From positions 1 to 14,265 of the forward strand of contig DASRFK010000257.1 in assembly GCA_035651635.1 (NCBI GenBank): DNA of 14,265 nt, read 5' to 3'. The first letter of the stretch is position 1; the number at the start of each line of letters is the position of its first letter. The translations under genes and the position numbers were made by a program. Below the pieces are notes generated by a model. That model saw only the letters and a program-made list of their open reading frames with translations, ran no database searches and had not been told where the DNA came from. Positions 1-7,211 of this stretch are shown here, piece after piece. This DNA is from JANXQE01 sp035651635. Lineage in GTDB: Bacteria; Verrucomicrobiota; Verrucomicrobiia; Limisphaerales; UBA8199.

Positions 1-24
1 GCCTGCTGTTCCGTCGTTAATATT

Positions 25-49
25 GGTCGATGTTTAGTCTTCATCGACC
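25..49. repeat. Perfect 8-bp inverted repeat near left edge
   Basis: GGTCGATG (25-32) and CATCGACC (42-49) are exact complements around a 9-nt spacer. No T-run follows on either strand, so it is not a classical intrinsic terminator. The rest of positions 1-230 shows no coding frame or RNA gene that I can support. Confidence 0.35.
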
Positions 50-230
50 CCAGGTGTAGAAAAAGTGCAGCCCGAGGTCCAGCTCAAATGAACAGAAATT
101 TGTCTCTCAAAGACTTACCTCAACTCTGACTCCGCCATATGGACGGTCCTATCTGAGTGGCTGGTCTTGCAGTCATCTGTTTCTCGAACCACTTGTGAGA
201 ACGGGAGCGTCGCTCGCTTCGGTTATCCCA

Positions 231-254
231 CCGCCTGAAGGCGGACTCCAAACC
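231..254. repeat. Half copy of the CCGCC-palindrome element, abutting a stop codon
   Basis: The segment contains the perfect hairpin CCGCCTGAAGGCGG (231-244) followed by ACTCCAAACC. This is the right half of the core found in the full ~125 bp elements at 3793-3917 and 13028-13153. It ends one base before the TAA (255-257, complement) of the receiver gene on the minus strand, so the hairpin would form just after translation ends. A role in transcript ending or 3' stability is inference. Confidence 0.6.
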
Positions 255-650
255 TTAATTGGTTGGAAAAACGCTTCGAAGCGCCTTTTGCAATTCTGCC
301 ACCGCGAACGGTTTACGCATAAGAAAATCGACGTTCGACACCTTGCCTGTACTACTGGTGATTCTTTCGGCGAAAGCGGTGATTAAGATAACGGGCTTTT
401 GCGGGGATGCGGCCTTGATGGCCTGGGCCAACTCGAGGCCGTCCATGCCACCCAGGATAAAGTCAGTAATAACCAGGTCGAACTGGCCTTCTTTAAAGAG
501 TGAAAGTGCCAGCTCGCCGGAGTCAGCAAGCTCAACCGTATGTCCTTCAGTCACTAAGACCCTCCTAATGGTCTGAGCAACGAGGGGTTCATCGTCCACA
601 ACCAAAATACGTTTTGGCTGAAGCGGAACGTGCAGTTGCGGCAAAGCCAT
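255..650 (-). CDS. Stand-alone response regulator receiver protein (CheY-like)
   Basis: The 131-aa product is a single receiver domain with no output domain. Acidic pocket residues are D19 and D20 (VVDDEP), the phospho-acceptor is D63 (VITDF), the switch Thr is T91 (ILITA) and the conserved Lys is K113 (RKPF). The usual MPxMDG after the phospho-site is LGGMDG here. Proteins of this type take phosphate from a partner histidine kinase and signal by protein contact; no kinase lies in the window. The ATG at 650 is the first in frame and lacks a clear Shine-Dalgarno sequence. The gene is divergent from the pseudopilin operon starting at 874, so a role in controlling surface structures is possible but unproven. 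It resembles the receiver at 13601-13969 along its whole length, especially KRIL, FDxVITD and KPFxxAEL. Receiver identity is secure; partner and output are unknown. Confidence 0.93.
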   Translation of the reverse strand: MALPQLHVPLQPKRILVVDDEPLVAQTIRRVLVTEGHTVELADSGELALSLFKEGQFDLVITDFILGGMDGLELAQAIKAASPQKPVILITAFAERITSSTGKVSNVDFLMRKPFAVAELQKALRSVFPTN

Positions 651-691
651 CGGGTCAAGCAGATCAGCCCTTCGAGGTAACCGTCACTGAC

Positions 692-732
692 GGAATACGC
701 TTCGAGGCTGATTTATTGGAGCGAAGTATTCC
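692..732. promoter_or_regulatory. Inverted repeat in the divergent receiver/pilV spacer
   Basis: GGAATACGCTTCG (692-704) faces CGAAGTATTCC (722-732); the arms pair with one bulged base around a 17-nt spacer. It lies in the 651-873 gap between the leftward receiver gene and the rightward pseudopilin operon, a place where an operator or a 5'-UTR hairpin could act. No convincing -35/-10 pair could be assigned, and the regulatory role is inference. Confidence 0.35.
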
Positions 733-873
733 AGAAAACGGCCCGTGCAACAACAATAATTCGGAGGTCGCTGAGGAAGCAAAGACATAAGCGGCATTGG
801 TCTGTACATTTCCAGCAGTGCGCGTCTCGGAGGTGTCCAGATTTTAGACGGGCCAAGAGAGGAGTTGCCCAAA

Positions 874-1440
874 ATGCTGGCACAACGATTGCTCTCTTGC
901 CGGCGAGAACTCAGCTTTATGCGTTTCGAAAAAACACGCTTTGAGGCGTTCAAAGCCCGTGGGCGAATGTCTTCTTGTGCACACGGACAAGCGGCCGTCA
1001 GCGGCAGCACGTGGCGCGGGAGGGCATCCGGCTTCACTCTGGCTGAAGTTCTGATTTCGCTAGTGCTGATTGGGATTAGCCTGGGTGGGATCCTGAACGT
1101 CTATATTCAATCCGCAACCCGAGCGGATATATCGGCACATTCGGTATCGGCTCAGATGAGCGCCCTGAGCGGGCTGGAGCAGGTTCGGGCGGCAAAGTAT
1201 GATCCGCGTGGTAGTCCGGCGACTGACCAGCTGGTGAGCAGCAACTTTCCCCAGCGGGTGTATGTGTTGGATGTCGGCACCTCCATTGGCCCGGTGACCT
1301 ACGCGACCAACACGACGACCATCCGCACTATCAGCACCAACCCGCCCTTGAAAATGATCCAGGTCGACTGCACGTGGTTCTATCCGCGCCGGGGACTGTA
1401 CACCAACAGCGTGTATACGTACCGGGCGGCCAATCAATGA
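874..1440 (+). CDS. PilV-like minor type IV pilin / pseudopilin
   Basis: The 188-aa product carries a class III prepilin signal. A long, basic leader ends RGRASG, followed by FTLAEVLISLVLIGISLGG, with cleavage predicted after G53 and Glu at +5 of the mature protein. The hydrophobic helix (about 54-76) would anchor it in the inner membrane before assembly by a pilus or type II secretion machine. The FTLAEVLISLVL form followed by a short variable C-terminus fits PilV/GspI-type minor pilins. I chose ATG 874 because GGAG (861-864) lies nine bases upstream; TTG 865 is too close to it, and ATG 919 or ATG 967 would give shorter, more usual leaders. The stop codon overlaps the next gene's start (ATGA), so translation is coupled. 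PilV versus GspI cannot be settled from sequence alone. Confidence 0.85.
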   Translation: MLAQRLLSCRRELSFMRFEKTRFEAFKARGRMSSCAHGQAAVSGSTWRGRASGFTLAEVLISLVLIGISLGGILNVYIQSATRADISAHSVSAQMSALSGLEQVRAAKYDPRGSPATDQLVSSNFPQRVYVLDVGTSIGPVTYATNTTTIRTISTNPPLKMIQVDCTWFYPRRGLYTNSVYTYRAANQ

Positions 1441-2042
1441 AGATCACCGCCTCACCCCCGCCCGGATCGGCTCCGGCAATCCAACGACTAACCGGGTACA
1501 CCCTCGCCGAAACAGTCGCCTCGATGGCGGTATTCAGCCTGGCGATTATTGGGATCATGGCCTGCCACCTGGCGGGCCTGCGTTTCAACCTGTTCATCCT
1601 GCCTAAAATTCAGAACGCGCAATATTCGCGGCAGGCCCTCGCCCACCTGATTGAAGAAGTGCGCAGCGCCAAATCTATCCAGGTGGGTTCCGGCACCGTT
1701 AGCACCTTTACGATCGCCGGGCCGACAAATACTCAGAGCGGGAACGCGATTCGGATTTTTCCCGGGACCAACACCAGTCAATATATTTATTACTTTTACG
1801 ATTCGAGCTCCTCGACGCTCAATAAAAAGTCCCTGCAGGCCACCAACACGGCGGTCGTGGCCAATACGGTGACCAATGCCACGGTTTTTTACATGCAGGA
1901 CTTTTCCGGCACAGTCCTGACCAATAACCAGAACAACGCAGTATTGCGAGTGCTGTTGCAGATGAAGCGCAGCCAGCCGATTACCGGCGCATCGGATCCA
2001 TATCAGATCGAGGCGAAAATCACACGACGGAACATCCTTTGA
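1437..2042 (+). CDS. PilW-like minor pilin / pseudopilin
   Basis: The 201-aa product has a 20-residue leader ending RLTG, then YTLAETVASMAVFSLAIIGIM: predicted cleavage after G20, Glu at +5, and a hydrophobic helix to about residue 43. The C-terminal part (FNLFILPKIQNAQYSRQALAHLIEEVRSAKSI, then Thr/Asn-rich beta-type sequence) fits PilW/GspJ-type minor pilins, which have an N-terminal helix and an 'RQALxxLxxEVRSA' heptad-like stretch. The ATG overlaps the TGA of the preceding gene by four bases. A start further upstream at 1374 would lie inside the previous gene and add an implausible leader. The next gene begins three bases after this stop. It is probably part of a pilus-tip or pseudopilus-tip complex with its neighbours. 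Confidence 0.85.
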   Translation: MKITASPPPGSAPAIQRLTGYTLAETVASMAVFSLAIIGIMACHLAGLRFNLFILPKIQNAQYSRQALAHLIEEVRSAKSIQVGSGTVSTFTIAGPTNTQSGNAIRIFPGTNTSQYIYYFYDSSSSTLNKKSLQATNTAVVANTVTNATVFYMQDFSGTVLTNNQNNAVLRVLLQMKRSQPITGASDPYQIEAKITRRNIL

Positions 2043-2045
2043 GAG

Positions 2046-3791
2046 ATGAAACTTGCGAGTCGATCCAAATCCAAGCGGGCGGCCGGGCATATTCTGCTGA
2101 CGGTGAGCGTACTGCTGGGCATCAGCGCGATCACGGTCGCCGGAGTGTACGGCTACGCCAGATCGAACCAGAAACTAAACCAGCGGAACAACGATTACAC
2201 CCTGGCGGTTTGTGCTGCCGAAGCCGCCACCGAGAAGGTGCTCTCGCAGATCACCACCGATTTTCAGAGCTACGGCGACGGCTATCTGCAACAGCACCTG
2301 GACAATTACCGCGCGATGGTGCCAACGAGCAGCGAGTCTTCGGTCTGGACGAATTTTGATTTTCAAGACTTAGCGCATCAGGATAACCACGTTGAAGTGC
2401 AGTTTACCACGCTGGGCGGATTCGCCCCCGTGGCCGGACAATATGGTCCGCTTCAAGGGTGGAACGATCGCCTCCGCATCCTGTCCAACGCGCGCCCGCT
2501 CACTTCGCTGGATGGGGTGGTGGGATCGGTTTACCAGGACATCAACCTGACCCGAATCCCGATTTTCCAATATGCGATATTTTACAATGTGCTTTTGGAA
2601 TTCACGCCGCTGCCACCGATGGTGGTGACGGGCCCGGTGCACTGCAATACGAACATCTACATGAATCCGGCGGGCAGCCTGACGTTTATGGATGACGTGA
2701 CTTCGAGCGGCACTATCGTTATGGGTCCGTACCCAGTTTCTCAACTGAACATGTCGCTGGGTGGGAGTGTCACCTTCAACGGCGCGCACGATAGCGGGGT
2801 CAGCACGATGAACCTGCCCATCGGGACCAATAACAGTCCCGCAGCCGTACAGCAGATCCTGATGCCGCCTCCCAACGGGGAAAGCCCGCAATCTTCGATG
2901 GGCCAGCAACGCTTCTACAATAAAGCGGATTTGGTCATCCTGGTCAGCAATAACACGGTGGTGGCGGAAAGTGGGCTGGCATCTTCATTTGCCTATACGG
3001 TGCCGACGAACGAGCTATCCTTGTTCCTCAAGACCAATGTGTCATTTTACAACAAGCGGGAAGCCAAGACCGTCCAGGCCGTTCAGCTGGACGTGGGCAA
3101 GCTGGTCCTCTGGAACGCCACCAACCAAAGCATTCGGCCGCATTTGCCCATGCAGGACGTCCAAACCATCTACATTGCCGACGAACGAACCGTGGGTTCC
3201 GGAGTCGAGCCGGGAGTCAGGCTGGTGAATGGGTCGACGTTGACGCCGCAAGGCCTCACGGTAGCTTCGCCTGACCCGGTTTACATCTGGGGTGATTACA
3301 ACGTGACCAGCAGCGGCCGCGGCACAACCAACACCATCGGCACCTTGCCGGCCTCCATCGCGGCAGATGCGATCACGATTTTGTCCACCGCTTGGAACGA
3401 CGCCAACAGTGCCTTGTCGCTTTCTTCGCGACAGGCCGGTGACACCACGGTGAACGCCGCTTTTTTCACGGGCATTGTGGCAAGCTCCGGCAGCAGCGAC
3501 AGCGGCGGCGTGGAAAACTTCCCGCGTTTTTTGGAGGATTGGACAGATAATACTTTGACGTACAACGGGTCAATGGTTTGTATGTTTTACAGCACCATCG
3601 GCACGGGCACCTGGAAAGGCATTGGCAGCACCTACGACATCTATAATCCCCCCAACCGGAATTGGGCCTGGGATCAAAACTATCAATATCGTGACAAACT
3701 GCCTCCAGCAACTCCCAGTCTGACGGTGCTGGTGCGTTCGGGTTGGCGCATGCCCACCGCTTATACTACGAATACCCTGGCTGGTTTTTAG
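2046..3791 (+). CDS. PilX-like large pilus-assembly membrane protein
   Basis: The 581-aa product starts with a basic stretch (SRSKSKRAAG), one membrane helix (about 15-37), then a helical region containing AAEAATEKV (57-65). That matches the AAEAA hallmark of PilX N-terminal domains, where the helix follows a G and the +5 Glu is not kept (Thr here). The rest is a large Ser/Thr/Asn/Gly-rich region with no recognised enzyme motif, probably beta-rich and outside the inner membrane. Segments such as PVYIWGDYNV (about 417-426), ADAITILSTAWNDANS and ENFPRFLEDW look like conserved folding elements. At 581 residues it is far longer than proteobacterial PilX (about 150-200), so it may carry an adhesin- or PilY1-like extension; this is inference. 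It is the last gene of the coupled operon, with the palindromic element at 3793 directly after the TAG. Confidence 0.75.
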   Translation: MKLASRSKSKRAAGHILLTVSVLLGISAITVAGVYGYARSNQKLNQRNNDYTLAVCAAEAATEKVLSQITTDFQSYGDGYLQQHLDNYRAMVPTSSESSVWTNFDFQDLAHQDNHVEVQFTTLGGFAPVAGQYGPLQGWNDRLRILSNARPLTSLDGVVGSVYQDINLTRIPIFQYAIFYNVLLEFTPLPPMVVTGPVHCNTNIYMNPAGSLTFMDDVTSSGTIVMGPYPVSQLNMSLGGSVTFNGAHDSGVSTMNLPIGTNNSPAAVQQILMPPPNGESPQSSMGQQRFYNKADLVILVSNNTVVAESGLASSFAYTVPTNELSLFLKTNVSFYNKREAKTVQAVQLDVGKLVLWNATNQSIRPHLPMQDVQTIYIADERTVGSGVEPGVRLVNGSTLTPQGLTVASPDPVYIWGDYNVTSSGRGTTNTIGTLPASIAADAITILSTAWNDANSALSLSSRQAGDTTVNAAFFTGIVASSGSSDSGGVENFPRFLEDWTDNTLTYNGSMVCMFYSTIGTGTWKGIGSTYDIYNPPNRNWAWDQNYQYRDKLPPATPSLTVLVRSGWRMPTAYTTNTLAGF

Positions 3792-3792
3792 T

Positions 3793-3917
3793 TTAGAGCG
3801 TGTTTTAGAATTGGGTCTGGAGCCCCGCCTTCAGGCGGTTTTGGCGCCGATCCGCCTAAAGGCGGGACTCCAAACCCAGGCGCACACGGCCAGGCCAGTT
3901 TCTAAAATACCTTCTTA
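3793..3917 (-). mobile_element. MITE-like inverted-terminal-repeat element, copy 1
   Basis: The outer ends, TTAGAGCGTGTTTTAGAA and TTCTAAAATACCTTCTTA (3900-3917), are imperfect inverted repeats. The core (3813-3877) is a long hairpin built from GGAGCCCCGCCTTCAGGCGG and CCGCCTAAAGGCGGGACTCC. Reverse-complemented, the whole unit aligns end to end with 13028-13153, including the asymmetric stretch AACTGGCCtGGCCGTGtGC beside one arm. It encodes nothing. It fills the gap between two convergent genes, starting 2 bases after one stop and ending 39 bases before the other, so its hairpin may also act as a two-way terminator. No target-site duplication is evident. Confidence 0.75.
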
Positions 3918-3956
3918 GCGAGGCGCAGCATGCCTGCCTCTTCGCGCATGTCGCGC

Positions 3957-5417
3957 TCAAACCGGTTTGATTTCCAGGAAACGGTCGTAGGCTTCCGTCC
4001 AGGCGGTGGCGTGTGGGTTGATGTTTTGTCCGCGCAAGGCACTTCTCAGGAATGGGCGAGCTTCCTGGATCGAGGGGATGTGTCCGAGGGCCAAAGCTTG
4101 CAGGGCGACGTTGCCGAGAGCGGCCACTTCGGTGGGAACGACGACCACAGGCAATTGAAGGGCGTTGGCCAAAAAATGATTGAGCAGATGGTTGGATTGG
4201 CCTCCGAGCACGTACAGACGAGAGAAAGTGGTGCTGGTAATGTACTCCAGTTCCAGGAGCGCCTTGCGGTATTGCAAGGCCAGGCTTTCCAGGACGCACC
4301 GCAAAATTGGGCCCGGTTTGCGGGGCGGCTCCTGGCCCGTAAGGCGGCAGAAAGCCTGGATGGCCTGGGGCATGTCACCGGGAGTCGAAAACCGGGGATC
4401 GCCCGGATCGATAAGCGACTCGAAAGGAGTGGCCGAGGTTGCCAGGTGCATCAGCACTTCGTTGTCCAGCGCGCGGTCCTGCTGACACCAGGAGCGGCGG
4501 CACTCTTCGACGAGGCGCAATCCGGCCCAGGGCTTATAAAAGATTACCGAGTCACAGTAGCCGGCCAGGTTCGAGTACTGCATTTCCCGGCTGAAATCGT
4601 TGATGAATGGAAAGCCCAGGACCGTGCCGAGCAAGGTGTCGTGGCCGGGCCAGAGAAAGGCCCAGTTCTGGTCATCAGCGATGCTAAGTGCGGCCATCGC
4701 CGCGGCTAACTCGTGGGAACAGGTCGTTATGACCCGGGCGTCTTCCAGGCCAGTATTCCGGGCGATGTCCGTCCGCGTCTGGCCCAGGACCGTACCCGAT
4801 TGCGCCAGCGGGGGCAGAACTTTATCCGGCAAGGCGGCGGCTTTGAGCAAGCGCTGCGACCATTCCTTGCGAACCGGATTATAGAACTGGGTTTGGCTTG
4901 CCTGGGAAAACTCGGTGCGCGGAACGCCGCTGAACAAATGGTTGAAGGCGTCGGCGAGGTTGAGCGCGTGGGCGGCTTTTTTGAGGCGGCGGGATGGTTC
5001 ATTGGCCAGTTGGCAGAGGGGGCTCGTGGGGTTGGGTTGCGTGCCGGTCTCATCGTAGAACTCAGCCAGCGGGATGTCGGCCAGGATTTTGTTCAGCACG
5101 GCGGTTCCGGCGCGGCCGAGCGGCCGGGCGGCCGGTCCGATTAACGTGCCATTGTTATCGAAAAGGAAAGAATCCGTAACTGACGAGTGGAAGCTGATGC
5201 CGCGGACCGGTTCCTCCTGGGCTACAATGCCACGGGCGCCAGCGAGAATGTGTTGGTAAATCCGGGTGACGTCCCATTGCGCGACGCCGTCCTGGACGGT
5301 GAGGACGTCCTGGAAGACATCCGCTTCGCTGACGGTCAGCCCTTCCTTCTGTAGAGCGCCCAGCACGATCCGTCCTTTTTCCGGGCCCAATTCGCACGCA
5401 ACGTATAGGTGACTCAT
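3957..5417 (-). CDS. FGGY-family carbohydrate kinase-like protein, related to rhamnulokinase, with altered active site
   Basis: The 486-aa product matches the full length of rhamnulokinase (RhaB). The middle (ALNLADAFNHLFSG, TQFYNPVRKEWS, LLKAAALP, SGTVLGQTRTDIARNTGL) and C-terminal half (GLRLVEECRR, YVLGGQSNHLLNHFLANALQLPVVVVPTEVAALGNVALQALALG) follow the family closely. The family reaction is ATP-dependent phosphorylation of a ketose. The usual catalytic and ligand motifs are changed, however: the N-terminal DLGxxxGR is ELGPEKGR (9-16), the DTWGVDYxLLD segment is SFHSSVTDSFLFD (75-87), the SHDTA carrying the catalytic Asp is SHELA (234-238, E236), and the SSGTWSL nucleotide loop is LWPGHDTL (255-262). 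The frame is intact, so this is not a decayed gene; a pseudokinase or a kinase with changed chemistry is possible. The ATG at 5417 is the only start supported by family alignment. No sugar isomerase or aldolase lies nearby. Confidence 0.8.
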   Translation of the reverse strand: MSHLYVACELGPEKGRIVLGALQKEGLTVSEADVFQDVLTVQDGVAQWDVTRIYQHILAGARGIVAQEEPVRGISFHSSVTDSFLFDNNGTLIGPAARPLGRAGTAVLNKILADIPLAEFYDETGTQPNPTSPLCQLANEPSRRLKKAAHALNLADAFNHLFSGVPRTEFSQASQTQFYNPVRKEWSQRLLKAAALPDKVLPPLAQSGTVLGQTRTDIARNTGLEDARVITTCSHELAAAMAALSIADDQNWAFLWPGHDTLLGTVLGFPFINDFSREMQYSNLAGYCDSVIFYKPWAGLRLVEECRRSWCQQDRALDNEVLMHLATSATPFESLIDPGDPRFSTPGDMPQAIQAFCRLTGQEPPRKPGPILRCVLESLALQYRKALLELEYITSTTFSRLYVLGGQSNHLLNHFLANALQLPVVVVPTEVAALGNVALQALALGHIPSIQEARPFLRSALRGQNINPHATAWTEAYDRFLEIKPV

Positions 5418-5725
5418 AAACTGGTACTTCTAGGCAGGTTTCATGCCTGCGAAGGGGAAAGGCGCATTTATCACTTTAATCGGCTCCAAGGGAGGGTTGG
5501 TTTGAGTTTTTTCGAGGGAATCGGGCCTGAGGGGATGGTTGAGAGTGTCTTTTCTAACGGCGGTAGGACGTGTACCGAAACGGAACAGAGCAGTTCCTGG
5601 GGGGCTTCCATCGAGCTCAACCCGCATTGGAACCAGGAACTCAGCTCCTCTCCCCGCTCGTTCGTGGCGGTACCCACATCCGTCGCGAAGGCATGTCAGG
5701 CCCCCTTCGGAAGCGAGCGCTGTCT

Positions 5726-5830
5726 CGGCCCGAAGGGCCGACCGAACATAGCCCTGGGCTGAGGCCGAAGGCCGGTGCCCTGGGTCCGCGCCATTTCGAA
5801 ATCAACCGCGCCTTGAAAGGGCGCCACAAA
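5726..5830 (+). repeat. Three-hairpin palindromic repeat, copy A
   Basis: Three hairpins occur in order: CGGCCCGAAGGGCCG (5726-5740); a larger one from GCCCTGGGC to GCCCTGGGT around GAGGCCGAAGGCC (about 5751-5785); and GCGCCTTGAAAGGGCGCC (5808-5825). The linker ACCGAACATAGCCC joins the first two. Copy B at 5915-6020 has the same three hairpins and the same linker in inverted orientation. It resembles the REP/BIME-type intergenic repeats common in this group. It encodes no protein. Confidence 0.7.
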
Positions 5831-5914
5831 ACACACCACGCCAATCGCTCGCGTGTTCTGTGTGCACGCGGGCCGCCGTCGGCATCATGAGTCGAATCAT
5901 GGTTTGTTCGGCCC

Positions 5915-6020
5915 GAGGTGTTGCCCCTTCAGGGCAGCATGATGTTTATCACTCCCTGACCCAGGCCATCGGCCTTCGGCCTCAGGCCTGGGCTATGCTC
6001 GGTCGGCCCGTTGGGCCGAA
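5915..6020 (-). repeat. Three-hairpin palindromic repeat, copy B (inverted)
   Basis: Read on the minus strand, it carries CGGCCCAACGGGCCG (6018-6004), the linker ACCGAGCATAGCCC, the CTGAGGCCGAAGGCC hairpin flanked by CCAGGCC and GGCCTGG, and GCTGCCCTGAAGGGGCAAC (5938-5920). It aligns with copy A for roughly 100 bases, with base changes that often keep the stems paired. The two copies face each other about 85 bases apart. Confidence 0.7.
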
Positions 6021-6221
6021 GTGCGCAGCGCCGCAAAACTAGTGGGTAATGCCCAGGGCTGAAGCGGCGGTGTTAATAAGAATCTGGACAGGGCTGTGCG
6101 TCCAAATGGCACAGCGGAAATTCCTTTACGGGTATTGCTCTCGGGCATAGGTTTAGATAGATTAAGCTGAGTTTCCCGGTTGCACGGGGGCGTGAAAATG
6201 GTGTTAGTTCTTTTGTGTGCT

Positions 6222-7193
6222 ATGAAAATAAAACGAGAAAATCTGTCAGGAGCCTCTGCCCCGAACCAACTCAGTCTGAGGTTGCGAGGGGCATTCACGC
6301 TCATCGAATTGCTGGTCGTGATTGCAATTATCGCGATCTTGGCGGCCATGCTGCTGCCGGCGCTTTCGAAAGCCAAAGCCAAGGCGACGCAGACGCAGTG
6401 TATGAACAACGCCAAGCAAGTGGCCATTGCTGTCAATACATACACTCTGGATTTCAACGATCTGTTTCCACCAAACCCCGACGCTGGAAACGCGCCAGCC
6501 GGTTATACGTGGTGCGCCGGTTCAGCCGGGATTGGTGGTCCTGATGAATACGACCCCGATTTGATGCGCGACTCGACGCGCACTCTCATAGCTCCCTATA
6601 TCGGAAACAACGCCGCGATTTTCCGCTGCACGGCTGACTCGCGCAAGCCCGGCAAATATGACGGAGGTAGCTACTACCCCACTTCACCTTTAAATGGCCA
6701 GATAGTGCCGGTGGCGCGTAGCGTTTCCATGAACCAGGCCGTGGGAACCGTTAACCCTGGGTTCGAAGGTGGAGGAAGCTTCACCGGAATCCCGAAGCTG
6801 CCCACGGACGGGCCGTGGCTAAACGGACCGCCACACGGCAACAATAATGCAAACACCGGGCCTTTCGCCACGTTTGGAAAATCCAGTTCGTTCCGGGCGA
6901 CGAGCCCGTCGCAGGTCTTCCTGATGGCTGATGAGAACCAGTATAGCATCAATGACGCCGGTTTGGCCACGTGCTGCAATCCACAGCAGCCCGTCTTTAT
7001 TGATTATCCGTCCAGCGCCCATAACAATGGGTGCGCTTTCTCATTCTGTGATGGTCATGCAGAGCTTCACAAGTGGAAAGGCAGCGCGATCGTTGTCAAC
7101 GCTCCCAACCCGGGTCAACACACGGCCACACAGCCGCTCGACCTGCTCGATTGGAATTGGCTGGCGCAGAATTCTTCGGCTCGAGTCCGATAA
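6222..7193 (+). CDS. Prepilin-type pseudopilin with H-X9-DG C-terminal motif
   Basis: The 323-aa product has a basic leader, then RGAFTLIELLVVIAIIAILAAMLLPALSKAKAKA: a class III prepilin signal with Glu29 at +5 if cleavage falls before F25, which puts Ala rather than Gly at -1. The long first helix is followed by QCMNNAKQVAIAVNTYTLDFND, the helix end typical of the planctomycete/verrucomicrobial expanded pseudopilin family. IFRCTAD matches the family's F-x-CPxD element. Near the C-terminus, HNNGCAFSFCDG gives the H-X9-DG processing-associated motif (H267, D277, G278). Such proteins occur in many paralogues and are thought to be exported by a type II-like system; their substrates are unknown. 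ATG 6222 gives a 24-residue leader. ATG 6198, with GGGGG at 6186-6190 upstream, is a real alternative; TTG 6180 is less likely. Confidence 0.9.
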   Translation: MKIKRENLSGASAPNQLSLRLRGAFTLIELLVVIAIIAILAAMLLPALSKAKAKATQTQCMNNAKQVAIAVNTYTLDFNDLFPPNPDAGNAPAGYTWCAGSAGIGGPDEYDPDLMRDSTRTLIAPYIGNNAAIFRCTADSRKPGKYDGGSYYPTSPLNGQIVPVARSVSMNQAVGTVNPGFEGGGSFTGIPKLPTDGPWLNGPPHGNNNANTGPFATFGKSSSFRATSPSQVFLMADENQYSINDAGLATCCNPQQPVFIDYPSSAHNNGCAFSFCDGHAELHKWKGSAIVVNAPNPGQHTATQPLDLLDWNWLAQNSSARVR

Positions 7194-7211
7194 CAAGCAA
7201 AGCGCATATTT

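Larger units (their letters stand above)
5418..6221. other. ~800-bp non-coding stretch with facing palindromic repeats
   Basis: No frame here shows a recognisable protein; the short open frames run through repeat palindromes on both strands. The stretch holds a small hairpin (GCAGG and CCTGC near 5434-5450), then two three-hairpin repeats at 5726-5830 and 5915-6020, and about 200 bases upstream of the pseudopilin gene that should contain its promoter. No clear promoter boxes were identified. Confidence 0.6.

Noticed and set aside
684..1037. 117-codon minus-strand frame overlapping the pilV-like gene start
   Set aside because: It overlaps the prepilin coding sequence antisense and has no family features.
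3930..5144. Long plus-strand open frames (259 and 143 codons) opposite the FGGY gene
   Set aside because: They are antisense to a gene with family similarity over its full length; their products have no recognisable motifs and arise from GC-rich codon positions.
5726..6020. CRISPR-like array from repeated palindromes
   Set aside because: The repeats are inverted, only two in number and without regular spacers; no cas genes are present.
5409..6042. Several 60-117 codon open frames in the repeat-rich gap
   Set aside because: They run through palindromic repeats on both strands, with Arg/Pro/Gly-rich products and no start signal; better explained as non-coding repeats.
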